Shown: positions 17,695 to 25,422, numbered from the stretch's first letter. The stretch: 64,000 bases of DNA from Bacteroides intestinalis DSM 17393 (GCF_000172175.1 NZ_ABJL02000006.1:434001-498000), one strand, 5' to 3'. A program made the numbers and translations. The notes: generated by a model from the sequence alone, not told the origin.

Positions 17695-19266
17695 TTACAT
17701 TTTCATGCCCTTGCCCGTTTTCTTCTGCGGCTTCTCCTGCTGCTGTTGCTGGCGGGCGTCCTTCGGGTTGGTCTGACCTTTCTGCAACGGCTCTCTCAGA
17801 TTCTTTGTAGCCTCGTTGGTCTTGCCATCGTTGTTCACCGCCACCTGCGTGCGGCTCTCGTTGGACGGAGCAACCTGCTGTGCATTGTCAGGGTTCGTGT
17901 CGTAGCGGTACGGGCGTCCCTTCTCCGGGTTGAACTTGATATACATCGTGGCATGGAAGCCCTGCTTGTCGGTCACGTTCTCCAGCTTCACGGCTTTACC
18001 CGCCACATAGTCGGCTTTCTGCTGGTCGGTGAAGCTCACGCCGCTCCATTTGCTGATGGGGCGGATGCTGCCGTCCTCGTTCGTCCACGTGTTGCGGCGT
18101 TGCTCCTTCTTGGTCTGTGCGGCATTTTCCCCGCCCTGCGCCTGACTTTTCGATGTGTCGCCTTTGGTTTCCTGTGTCTGTGCGGTACGGGGCGACTTGC
18201 CGGTTCCCGGCACGAACTCCACGCCGCGCTGCTCCACGTTCACTTGCAGGGTGGTGACGAACTTTCTGCCGTCGTTGCGCTCGATGAGCTTGTCGCGTAC
18301 GGGCAGTCCGGCGCGGAGCATGTCCCGCTCCTGCGTGGTGATTTCCGTCTTGCCGATGCGCTCCGGGATGCGCACCCTGCTTGCCGGAATGTCCGTGATT
18401 TCATTCGTCTTGCGGTCGATGCTGATGTAGGAGGGGATGATCTCGCCCGTTTCCCTGTCCACAATGTCCACGACCCTACCGAGATTGCCCGTTTCGCGGA
18501 GGTTCTTCCGGTCATTGTCGGAGAATTTGTGTTCCTTGTACTCATCCAGCTTCTGCTCCTTGCGGATGAAGTGCGGCACGAGGCTGATGTTTCCCTCACC
18601 GTCCTTCTTGAAGGAGAGGCGGGCGTCCAGCTCGAATGATTCGCCGCCGAAGGTCGGTTTGACCTTTACCAAGTCGGACTTGCCATAGTTGAGCATCTTC
18701 GTAAGGTCGCCGGACTTTTCAAGGTTGTCCCGCTTTACGCCCCATCTGTCCTCCAGCTCCTGCCAGTTGATTTTACTCTCGTCGATGGGCTGGTAGCCAC
18801 GTTTGCCCTGCATCTGTTCGGATTTGTCCTGTTGCTGTTCTTTCCGTTGTTCCATGTTCTCCTGTTTTTGAGGTTCTTGTTTCTCTGTCTGTTGTGCTGC
18901 CATCTCTTCCTGCACCTTCTTCTCATAGTCGGAGGTGTCCACCTTGTGAGGGGCGAGCAGCTCCTTGTTCGCTTCGGGGTCTTTCAGCAGTTGCTTCATC
19001 ACCTCTAAGAGATTTTCAGCTTGGTCTGCCGCAATGCGGTAGAAACCGAAGCGGCTGGGTTCCTTGCACTGCCGGAAGAAGTTCTTGAAGAAGTTGTCCA
19101 GCACGTCGCCATGTCGGTCGAATTGCAGGAAACTCTGCGCGTTCTCCGCTTTTGCGGGGGTGCGCTTGGGTGTGCCGTCCGCGTTCAGCCCGGCTACCAC
19201 GCTGATCTCGCCTGTCTTCTCGTCACGGACTACCAGCACGTCCTTTTCGTCTTTTTTCTTTGCCAT
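17695..19266 (-). CDS. DUF3945/DUF4099-type protein (CTnDOT orf3)
   Basis: 523 residues, highly charged and rich in Lys, Gln and Glu. The N-terminal part (MAKKKDEKDVLVVRDEKTGEI...SFLQFDRHGDVLDNFFKNFFRQCKEPSRFGFY) is followed by a Gln-rich linker (about 120-165) and by repeated modules with GKTEITTQERDMLRAGLPVRDKLIER and WSGVSFTDQQKADYVAGKAVKLENV, typical of DUF3945 proteins. The function is unknown, but in CTnDOT the equivalent orf3 is cotranscribed between xis2d and exc. Neither membrane segments nor a signal peptide are visible. The gap to xis2d is 20 bp, so the operon is tight. Confidence 0.85.
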   Translation of the reverse strand: MAKKKDEKDVLVVRDEKTGEISVVAGLNADGTPKRTPAKAENAQSFLQFDRHGDVLDNFFKNFFRQCKEPSRFGFYRIAADQAENLLEVMKQLLKDPEANKELLAPHKVDTSDYEKKVQEEMAAQQTEKQEPQKQENMEQRKEQQQDKSEQMQGKRGYQPIDESKINWQELEDRWGVKRDNLEKSGDLTKMLNYGKSDLVKVKPTFGGESFELDARLSFKKDGEGNISLVPHFIRKEQKLDEYKEHKFSDNDRKNLRETGNLGRVVDIVDRETGEIIPSYISIDRKTNEITDIPASRVRIPERIGKTEITTQERDMLRAGLPVRDKLIERNDGRKFVTTLQVNVEQRGVEFVPGTGKSPRTAQTQETKGDTSKSQAQGGENAAQTKKEQRRNTWTNEDGSIRPISKWSGVSFTDQQKADYVAGKAVKLENVTDKQGFHATMYIKFNPEKGRPYRYDTNPDNAQQVAPSNESRTQVAVNNDGKTNEATKNLREPLQKGQTNPKDARQQQQQEKPQKKTGKGMKM

Positions 19267-19286
19267 CTGAAAAATGTTTTAATGGG

Positions 19287-19637
19287 TTATTTATGAAAGA
19301 AATTATGGATACGAGCCTTGTAGAAGGCTATATCTTCCTTTTTGAAGTCCTTGATATGGTTGGAAAGGAATGTCAGCACGTCCTCCTCGCTGTAATAGGT
19401 CTTCTTGCCCAGCGTCTTGTAGGGCAATGCGCCTACGCTGCGGTAGCGTTGGAGGGTGCGTTTGCTTATCTGGAGCAACATGCACAAATCCTGATTGTCG
19501 AAAAGGCGGATGCTTTCCGTGATAGTGGGCTGTTTCCCCTCAGCCTTCATCGCCAGCAGCAGTTCGTCCTGACGGTCGAGCCGTTCCATCAGCTTCTGCA
19601 TCCAGCCCTCGAAGTTGTTTCGTGTGAGCAGTTCCAT
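19287..19637 (-). CDS. xis2d: Xis2d-like excisionase (helix-turn-helix)
   Basis: 116 residues. The core IRLFDNQDLCMLLQISKRTLQRYRSVGALPYKTLGKKTYYSEEDVLTFL is an excisionase-type winged helix (MerR/Xis-like) that would bind and bend attachment-site DNA. By position, second in the operon xis2c-xis2d-orf3-exc, it corresponds to Xis2d of CTnDOT, a recombination directionality factor needed with IntDOT for excision. The naming is by synteny and family. It starts 3 bp after the xis2c stop. Confidence 0.8.
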   Translation of the reverse strand: MELLTRNNFEGWMQKLMERLDRQDELLLAMKAEGKQPTITESIRLFDNQDLCMLLQISKRTLQRYRSVGALPYKTLGKKTYYSEEDVLTFLSNHIKDFKKEDIAFYKARIHNFFHK

Positions 19638-19640
19638 GAC

Positions 19641-20003
19641 CTATGTCCTCCTTCCTTTTGGTTTGCCGCCCGTGCGCAGCGTGTGGTTGTGGAACAGGGT
19701 GTCTATTGTCCCTTCCTCGTTCCTTACTGTGTTGTCCTCCAATAGCCGCAGTATCTCGGAAAGGCGGTAGCGGCAGCTTCCGCGTACCACCACATACTCG
19801 ATACGGTGGTCGGTGCGCATACGCTGCATGGTGCGCTTGCTCACGTTGAGCATCTTCGCCGCCTGTGCCGTGTCAAGCAGCTTGTCTTCGGTTTCCCGCT
19901 TCCGTTTCTTCTCGTCCCTTGCCTCGCGGATGTACCCTGCGATGTTCGCAATCTGCGCCATCATCTCCTTGTAGGCGGAACTTTCCATTGTTATCACTTT
20001 CAT
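19641..20003 (-). CDS. xis2c: Xis2c-like excisionase (helix-turn-helix)
   Basis: 120 residues from MKVITMESSAYKEMMAQIAN; the start at 20003 follows GGACTGAAC and lies below the likely promoter, so the longer frame to 20066 is rejected. The core LLDTAQAAKMLNVSKRTMQRMRTDHRIEYVVVRGSCRYRLSEILRLL is an excisionase-type winged helix followed by a basic tail. It is the first gene of the four-gene excision operon and corresponds by position to Xis2c of CTnDOT. Expression should depend on RteC; a 15-bp palindrome at 20072-20086 is a candidate binding site. Confidence 0.8.
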   Translation of the reverse strand: MKVITMESSAYKEMMAQIANIAGYIREARDEKKRKRETEDKLLDTAQAAKMLNVSKRTMQRMRTDHRIEYVVVRGSCRYRLSEILRLLEDNTVRNEEGTIDTLFHNHTLRTGGKPKGRRT

Positions 20004-20035
20004 GTTCAGTCCTTTCTTTTTGTTTCTGCGACAAA

Positions 20036-20086
20036 ATTCGGCAATAAACAAAAGGGGCTTTAACAACTCACTACGTGACTCACGTA
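20036..20086 (-). promoter_or_regulatory. Excision operon promoter region with 15-bp palindrome
   Basis: TACGTGACTCACGTA (20072-20086) is a perfect palindrome around one central base. A weak -7 element GAATTTTG on the minus strand (20036-20043; TAATTTTG would be consensus) lies about 30 bp downstream, with no TTTG -33 element. A poor promoter with an upstream palindrome fits activation by RteC. The assignment to RteC is inference. Confidence 0.5.
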
Positions 20087-20178
20087 AGATTTTTGCGGAA
20101 GATGGCTCCGTAACCCGGTCAAACGGCGCAACAGGCAGCCTTTCAGCGGAAAACGATACGTCTTGTATGCCGTTTCGT

Positions 20179-20186
20179 TACCTTTG
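20179..20186 (+). promoter_or_regulatory. -7 element of the rightward helix-turn-helix genes
   Basis: TACCTTTG matches TAnnTTTG and lies 18 bp before the ATG at 20205. The region is shared, back to back, with the excision operon promoter. Confidence 0.5.
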
Positions 20187-20204
20187 CGGCAAACTCTAAA
20201 TGAC

Positions 20205-20504
20205 ATGAATATGGAAATAGTATCTATCGAGAAAAAGACTTTCGAGATGATGGTGGCGGCATTCGGCGCACTCTCGGAGAAGGTCGCCGCCCTGAGGCGC
20301 AAAAGCGACACGGGGCGCATGGAAAGATGGCTCACGGGCGAGGAGGTCTGCGGGCAGTTGAGAATAAGCCCGCGCACGTTGCAGACGCTGCGTGACAGGC
20401 GGCTTATCGGCTACTCGCAGATAAACCGCAGGTTCTATTACAAGCCAGAGGAGGTGAAGCGGCTGATACCGCTTGTCGGCACGCTCTATCCGCACGGCAG
20501 ATGA
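20205..20504 (+). CDS. Small excisionase-type helix-turn-helix protein
   Basis: 99 residues from MNMEIVSIEKKTFEMMVAAFG. The core WLTGEEVCGQLRISPRTLQTLRDRRLIGYSQINRRFYYKPEEVKRLI is the same winged-helix type as Xis2c and Xis2d. The longer frame from 20163 begins upstream of the -7 element at 20179-20186 and is rejected. It is transcribed away from the excision operon, towards the integrase. The CTnDOT numbering orf2c/orf2d implies earlier orf2a/orf2b; this gene and the next may be those, but I cannot confirm it. It could be a third excisionase or a regulator of the divergent promoter. Confidence 0.75.
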   Translation: MNMEIVSIEKKTFEMMVAAFGALSEKVAALRRKSDTGRMERWLTGEEVCGQLRISPRTLQTLRDRRLIGYSQINRRFYYKPEEVKRLIPLVGTLYPHGR

Positions 20505-20518
20505 TTTGATTTATTCAC

Positions 20519-20534
20519 CCACTGAATCCGAAGT
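20519..20534 (+). promoter_or_regulatory. Start-proximal 16-nt motif
   Basis: CCACTGAATCCGAAGT, one base before the ATG at 20536. It is a copy of the motif in front of the DUF1896 gene and can pair over all 16 positions, with two G-U wobbles, with the candidate small RNA at 15472-15487. Confidence 0.65.
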
Positions 20535-20535
20535 T

Positions 20536-20841
20536 ATGATGAACGAGAACAACGATGTTTTTACGATGGAAGACGAGCCGATAGCCTCTGTGGTGCAGGA
20601 TATGCGCAAAGGCTCGAAATGGCTGTCCGCATTTCTGGAAAGCTACCGTCCTCCGCTGGACGGGGAACGTTACCTGACGGACGGCGAGGTGTCGGAACTG
20701 CTCCGTGTGAGCCGGCGCACCTTGCAGGAATACCGCAACAACCGCGTGTTGCCCTTCATACTTTTGGGAGGGAAGGTGCTTTACCCGGAAACGGGGCTGC
20801 GCGGGGTACTGGAAGCGAACTACCGCAAGCCGCTGGAGTGA
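20536..20841 (+). CDS. Second small excisionase-type helix-turn-helix protein
   Basis: 101 residues (MMNENNDVFTMEDEP...). An acidic N-terminal third precedes the core YLTDGEVSELLRVSRRTLQEYRNNRVLPFILLGGKVLYPETGLRGVL, the fourth excisionase-type winged helix in 1.6 kb. ATG at 20536 or 20539 is possible. It follows the previous gene by 31 bp on the same strand. The target DNA is unknown. It ends before a two-way terminator at 20857-20898. Confidence 0.75.
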   Translation: MMNENNDVFTMEDEPIASVVQDMRKGSKWLSAFLESYRPPLDGERYLTDGEVSELLRVSRRTLQEYRNNRVLPFILLGGKVLYPETGLRGVLEANYRKPLE

Positions 20842-20856
20842 GGCGGTTTCATGAAA

Positions 20857-20898
20857 AAGTAAACGGGTGACACCTTTTGTGGTGCTACCCGTTTACTT
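20857..20898. terminator. Terminator between converging genes
   Basis: AAGTAAACGGGT (20857-20868) and ACCCGTTTACTT (20887-20898) form a perfect 12-bp stem with an inner CACC/GGTG pairing. It separates the rightward helix-turn-helix genes from the leftward genes after intDOT and can act on both strands. Confidence 0.8.
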
Positions 20899-20918
20899 GT
20901 CTTATGGGGTATGTGCAA

Positions 20919-21281
20919 TCAGCAATACCCGGCTTTTCCGTTCTGTATGAACATCACGTATGTCTGCCGTTTCTCTTGTGAGAGTGCCTTTCCCACCAGC
21001 CATGTGCGGAACAGGTGGGTGTTGTAGGTATTCACCCTGAAAGCGACCGGGATGATGATTTCAAGGGCGTACACGTCCGCGTGCAGCCCGTTTTCAAGCT
21101 GCATGTAGCGGCACACCTCGTAGTCGTTCAGCACGTCCGACTTGCGGACGGCTCTGATGGCGGCGTTCACTGCCGGGACGGTCGTATGGAACAATCCGGC
21201 TATTTCGGTGGCGGTCATCCACACGTCGTTACCGGTTACGCTGACTGCCTTGTCCTCGATGATGATTGTGTCACGTTTCAT
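20919..21281 (-). CDS. Small protein downstream of the integrase (RhuM N-terminus-like)
   Basis: 120 residues from MKRDTIIIEDKAVSVTGNDVWMTATEIAGLFHTTVPAVNAAIRAVRKSDVL. The opening helix-turn-helix-like stretch followed by YEVCRYMQLENGLHADVYALEIIIPVAFRVNTYNTHLFRTWLVGKAL resembles the N-terminal part of RhuM-type proteins, in a short form. The function is unknown; by position it may be CTnDOT orf1. It starts 11 bp after the intDOT stop on the same strand, so it is probably cotranscribed with the integrase. The longer frame back to 21557 overlaps intDOT and is rejected. Confidence 0.75.
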   Translation of the reverse strand: MKRDTIIIEDKAVSVTGNDVWMTATEIAGLFHTTVPAVNAAIRAVRKSDVLNDYEVCRYMQLENGLHADVYALEIIIPVAFRVNTYNTHLFRTWLVGKALSQEKRQTYVMFIQNGKAGYC

Positions 21282-21292
21282 GGCTTTTCTTT

Positions 21293-22528
21293 TTAGATGG
21301 TGCAACCTGCAAATTCCTCGACGCCGTTCAATCTTGCGGCAAGGTTCTCCATGTCCTGATTGAGCTTCTCTTTGGTTATCTTTGCGTAAATCTGCGTCGT
21401 CTTTATGCTCTTGTGTCCGAGCATGGAGCTGACCGTTTCGATGGGAACACCGTTGGAGAGGAATATCGTCGTGGCTGCCGTGTGGCGGCTCTGATGCCAC
21501 GTGATATGCTTGGTGATGCCGCAACGCTTGGCGACGGCACGGATACCGGCAAGGCACGTGTTATAATGCGGAACGGGAAATATCCTGCCGTCCCCGCACA
21601 GTCCCCGGTATTTGCCGATTATGCGGTTGGCGATGTCGAGCAGGCGGATGTTGGACACCACGCCCGTTTTCTGGCGGTTGATGTTTATCCACTCGTGTTC
21701 GTCGAAGTAGGTGCGGATATTCTCTTCCGTAAGGTTGCGCATATCCGCGAACGACAGCCCCGTGAAGGCGCAGAACAGGTAGAGGTCGCGGTACAATTCC
21801 TGTTTGGCGTTTTTCAGTTTCCCCTCCATCAGCAGGCGGATCTCATCTTTGGTCAGGAAACTGCGTGTTGTTTCCTCCTTCTTGATTTCATACTCGCGGA
21901 ACGGGTCGCGCGTCAGCCACTCGTTGTTGATGGCGATGAATACCATCGTCCGTAACGGGCAGACGTACAGCCACACGGTATTGGTGCAGCAGTGCTTGTC
22001 CGTGCGCAGGAACATCTCGAAGTCGGAGATGAAAGCCGGGGTAAGCTCTTTTAGGGCGATGTCCTTCACATGGTAGCGGATGTCGAGGAACTCTTGCATG
22101 TGCTTGTAAACGGTGCGGTACTTCAGCAGCGTGCCTTTGGCTTTCATGCCTGCCTCCACCTGCTTCTCGTAGTCCTCGTTGTGCTGGCGGAACACCTGCA
22201 TCAGCGTGTGGTAGCGGTGTTCCAGTCCGAGAAAGGCGTTCTTCACCTTCTCCGCCGTGACGAAGTTGTCACGCTCCATGATTTCCTGATAATGCCTGTT
22301 GATGCGTACCCGCATCTTGTCAAGCATACGGTTCGTTTCGAGTGCCGCCGTGCTTCTGCCCGTGACACGTCCACCTTTGGTGTCCCACAGTTTCGGATCG
22401 ACAGTCAGTTTGCAGCTGAACTGTGTCTGGCTGCCGTCCACCGTGATGCGTCCCATGACGGGAACTGTCCCGTCCTTTTTCACTACCTGACGCTTGAGGT
22501 AGTAGATTACTGAAAATGTACTCTTCAT
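21293..22528 (-). CDS. intDOT: IntDOT tyrosine recombinase
   Basis: 411 residues from MKSTFSVIYYLKRQ, the length of IntDOT. It has an N-terminal arm-binding domain, a core-binding domain (about 100-215) and a catalytic domain. Active-site residues can be read: Arg285 and Lys287 (INRQKTG), His345 and Arg348 (WHQSRHT), His372 (LGHKS) and the nucleophile Tyr381 (TQIYAKI). The first conserved arginine of the family is replaced by Ser259 (FTGLSFADM), the known peculiarity of IntDOT. The enzyme integrates and, with Xis proteins and Exc, excises the element, tolerating mismatched crossover bases. The start at 22528 is supported by a -7 element at 22549-22556; the frame to 22606 passes through it. 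Confidence 0.97.
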   Translation of the reverse strand: MKSTFSVIYYLKRQVVKKDGTVPVMGRITVDGSQTQFSCKLTVDPKLWDTKGGRVTGRSTAALETNRMLDKMRVRINRHYQEIMERDNFVTAEKVKNAFLGLEHRYHTLMQVFRQHNEDYEKQVEAGMKAKGTLLKYRTVYKHMQEFLDIRYHVKDIALKELTPAFISDFEMFLRTDKHCCTNTVWLYVCPLRTMVFIAINNEWLTRDPFREYEIKKEETTRSFLTKDEIRLLMEGKLKNAKQELYRDLYLFCAFTGLSFADMRNLTEENIRTYFDEHEWININRQKTGVVSNIRLLDIANRIIGKYRGLCGDGRIFPVPHYNTCLAGIRAVAKRCGITKHITWHQSRHTAATTIFLSNGVPIETVSSMLGHKSIKTTQIYAKITKEKLNQDMENLAARLNGVEEFAGCTI

Positions 22529-22548
22529 TGTCCTTAATTTTTGGGTTT

Positions 22549-22556
22549 CAAAATTA
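22549..22556 (-). promoter_or_regulatory. -7 element of intDOT
   Basis: TAATTTTG on the minus strand, 20 bp before the start codon; a match to TAnnTTTG. A TTTG is present upstream but at 27 bp, longer than the usual spacing. Confidence 0.6.
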
Positions 22557-22634
22557 GTTGGTGAAGAGTCCGGTGTTGGTACGCAAAACGGGGAGGAACG
22601 GCGCAATCTTTTTCCGTAACCTGATTTTTCGCAT

Positions 22635-22650
22635 GAGTTATGGATAACTC
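22635..22650. repeat. Small palindrome in the integrase-end region
   Basis: GAGTTAT, two bases, ATAACTC. The right part reads ATAACTCACTA, sharing AACTCACTA with the start of the palindrome region before xis2c (20064-20072). It may be an Int or Xis arm site; the function is unproven. Confidence 0.35.
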
Positions 22651-22847
22651 ACTATTCCTTAGAGCCTTGTTTCGCTATTCGTACCCGTTTGTCGCATTTT
22701 CGGGCATGGTTACGAACAAGTAACGTAGCGGCGTCAGGATTTGGCTTCGGCAGGGATTGTAATGGCTTCACGGATTATCGCCACTTCAACCAAAACCCTT
22801 GTAACTCAATTCTATCACTATATCTTTCCGCATTTCACTTTTTTGTA

Positions 22848-22857
22848 GTAACTTTGC
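22848..22857 (+). other. Attachment core; right boundary of the conjugative element
   Basis: GTAACTTTGC fits the IntDOT core GTANNTTTGC that is found in attDOT and attB. It lies 319 bp from the integrase start, as expected for the int end. The crossover and coupling bases should be the next 5-7 bp, and chromosomal DNA begins about 22,860. The 8 bp TAACTTTG inside the core is also a perfect -7 promoter element pointing to the right. Confidence 0.8.
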
Positions 22858-22865
22858 AGCGTCAA

Positions 22866-23439
22866 CATACAAGAAATACAATGCAATAATTCACCAATGA
22901 AAGCGTTTTTTTTGCATTTGGCATATTCGTTATTTTATAATGTGAATAAGCTATTAAATATATCCTTCCAATTAGTCACATCAAAACATTTTATACAACT
23001 TCTCACTTACATTTATTTTGTAAATAAAAACAGTATCTCAGTCTTAGAAATAGCTAGTTCAAGAAGAACGTTTTTAAAACGCTTTTTATCTTGCCGATAT
23101 ACTCTACAGAGGCAATATTTTGATAAGTAATAAAAGGGGTAGAAAGAAAGTGTGCCAATATAACATATAAAAGATAATTTCATTCAATAATAGCGATTTG
23201 TATGCTCTTGAATAAGATTAGACTCAAACCTAAGAATAAATAGGTAGAAAACCAGATATGGAAATAAATGAATTATATAATAAAGTCACTTTATTATAAG
23301 TATTGTCTACATCGCAAGTAATACTCTCTATTTGATAGCATTAATAGTACTAAACTCACTTGTTTGATTACATTCTTCCAAAGTTCATTTTTATCACGTT
23401 AAAAAGATCATAAATGTATTGTTTTTACAAAAAAACGCA
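22866..23439. other. AT-rich intergenic stretch without a convincing gene
   Basis: Chromosomal flank of the element. A 77-codon frame at 22897-23130 is rich in Phe, Leu, Ile and Lys and looks like chance in AT-rich DNA. Nothing else is recognised. Confidence 0.4.
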
Positions 23440-23590
23440 TATCTTTGTAACCGTAAGCTAAATGAAACTTAAAAAGTTCATTTAGCAGTTACAAGCGATG
23501 AGGCAGCTTACTTTCTTTGTATATATGCACATATATATACATTTAATATAAAAAAGAAAGTAAAAAGCGCCAAGTTCTTCTTGAACTTGG
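23440..23590 (+). ncRNA. Candidate structured RNA: promoter element plus three hairpins
   Basis: TATCTTTG (23440-23447) fits the -7 consensus. It is followed by hairpin A (23457-23470 with 23474-23486, one bulge), hairpin B (23508-23518 with 23553-23563, 11 bp, with an inner GTATATAT/ATATATAC stem at 23519-23540) and hairpin C (23570-23577 with 23583-23590, 8 bp), which is followed by a moderately T-rich stretch. No reading frame fits. The symmetry of A extends outward to 23445-23451 and 23488-23494, so part of it overlaps the promoter and could be a protein site instead. The identity is unknown. Confidence 0.45.
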
Positions 23591-23800
23591 TAAGTTTATT
23601 TCTCTTTCAAAAACCATATAGTATCTCTACAAAAGTACCAATATTCTATAGAAATTATTTTTAGATATTTCTTCTATCTGTATAGAATACAAAAAACTTT
23701 ATAAGAAGACAACTAACCACTACATAGCCAGTTGCCTTCAATAAATAATACATCAATATTTTCATCAGAGAGCAATGAGAGTGTATTGGCTCAGTTCATC

Positions 23801-25231
23801 TTAAGAAATATTGATAGATGGAAGAGTGTAAACTGCATTCCTGATAGCATAAGTATCCAAAAGGTAATCGCTATGCACAGAATAACCAACTTTCTTTTCT
23901 CGATCTAAGATGTAGAGTATCCCATTTGTATCCCTATAGCAAACACTACTTTCCATGAGCGGGGCATCATAATCAAACACCTTCATATATCGCTCAACCA
24001 TGTCTGAAGAATTTTTATTAGATACTATTTTCAAACGATAAAACCGACTAAGCTGTTGCGATTTAGTATTAATCCATACATCCACATCAGGAACAACCTC
24101 ATGGGATAACGTAATAAACTCATGATTTCTAGTATACAAATATGCATAGCATCTTACCGTCGGTTCCCAGAAACTACCCTTACCACATTGAAGTATGATT
24201 TGTGGCTCTTCATAATAAGGCTTCAGTCCATTGCCTCCCTTCATATACAGTCCTATTCTATCCTTCATATTCTTCTCCAAAATAAATTCAGAAATAGGTA
24301 CTAGCCCTTCATCAGCTATATCTACAATACTATGAGTCGTTTTATCCGTCAGAGAAGCCATCCATTGAGATAAGTCAATATTCACATCTTCCAACTTCTG
24401 CGGAATAGTAAATATGGGATATGCTGGTGAACCTCCAACAGTTTCTATAGCCATAGACAACTCTGTCACTCCATTTTCTGTACTTGATCCTGAACCCGAA
24501 GAATTCTTACCAAAACTTAAGTCTGCTGAAGCCCCCACGTTTTTAAAGCTGAAACTCCCACTAATTTCATTATCCAATGCTTTTTCCTTTACAGCAGTAG
24601 TCGCCTCCTGTTTATAAAGACCTACATAAAAAGCGGTAGCCCGCCCACCGGTTATGAACTTTTTTAGAACAAAAGCACCATAATTATTATAGAACTCACT
24701 CATCGGTGTATTATACAATTCATCCTTAAAAGTCGTAGTCAGATAATTCTCCATTATTTTTGCTCTGATATTAGTGCTGTACTGCATTTCATAGACGTTT
24801 TGATCTATCGCAACATTTAGTTCTCCAAATACACCTTGCATATTATTGGTTACTGTTGAACTAAAAATCTCAGTCATCTTTTTTTATGTCCAATACTAAA
24901 TAAACCAAGATTTATAGAAAATCCACTATTCACTTTCTTGGAAACTTGTGACTTTTCCAGATATCTGTCAAAGGAAGCGAAGGAGAATGAATTCATGACG
25001 CTATGCCCTGAATGAACGCCCCAAATAATCGCTAAAAGTCAACTTTGTGGCTCTTGTTGTTGGATCTAAAGGAGTGTATTGTCTCTGAAACAGAATGAGA
25101 GGAGAATTTGGAACACGCTCTTTTAACACTACAACATCTTCGTTAGAATCAGAAGGAAAGTTCTCATTTTCATTAGTACATGCACCCAATGCTATCGCAA
25201 CAAGTGCCCAAAATAGCAGTTTTGTTTTCAT
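23801..25231 (-). pseudogene. Broken MACPF-domain (perforin-like, BSAP-type) lipoprotein gene
   Basis: Three pieces of one protein lie in two reading frames. Piece 1 (25231-25001) starts with lipoprotein signal MKTKLLFWALVAIALGAC and ends TKLTFSDYLGRSFRA-stop. Piece 2 (about 25000-24882) in another frame reads NSFSFASFDRYLEKSQ and SGFSINLGLFSIGHKK. Piece 3 (24877-23801, 358 residues) returns to the first frame and holds the MACPF region (YNNYGAFVLKKFITGGRATAFYVG). The break between 2 and 3 is at a run of seven A (24880-24886); eight would join HKKK to MTEIF. The break between 1 and 2 seems also to have lost residues. Intact Bacteroidales relatives (BSAPs) are secreted pore-formers that kill related strains. 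Two breaks make simple sequencing error less likely but not excluded. Confidence 0.7.
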
Positions 25232-25374
25232 AATATCTGAATTTAAGTTTAACAATATATGGACTTTAAAAGAATGATTTCTTCCAGCTTACTTCAGCAT
25301 ACTAAGATATGTACAGAAACTGCATGTTAGTATAGACAATAGCAGCTTGTGAGTTTTATTTGTGACTACAATTG

Positions 25375-25382
25375 CAAATATA
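25375..25382 (-). promoter_or_regulatory. -7 element upstream of the MACPF gene
   Basis: TATATTTG on the minus strand, about 144 bp before the start codon. No clear -33 element. Confidence 0.35.
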
Positions 25383-25422
25383 TACATTTTTTTTGCAAAA
25401 AAAGAAAGACTATTAAAAAAAA

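Noticed and set aside
17263..18639. 458-codon rightward open frame
   Set aside because: It lies opposite parts of both topB and the DUF3945 gene and is rich in Leu/Val/Arg/His as expected of an antisense reading.
22897..23130. 77-codon rightward open frame next to the attachment site
   Set aside because: Low-complexity AT-rich codons, no motif and no supporting neighbour; likely chance.
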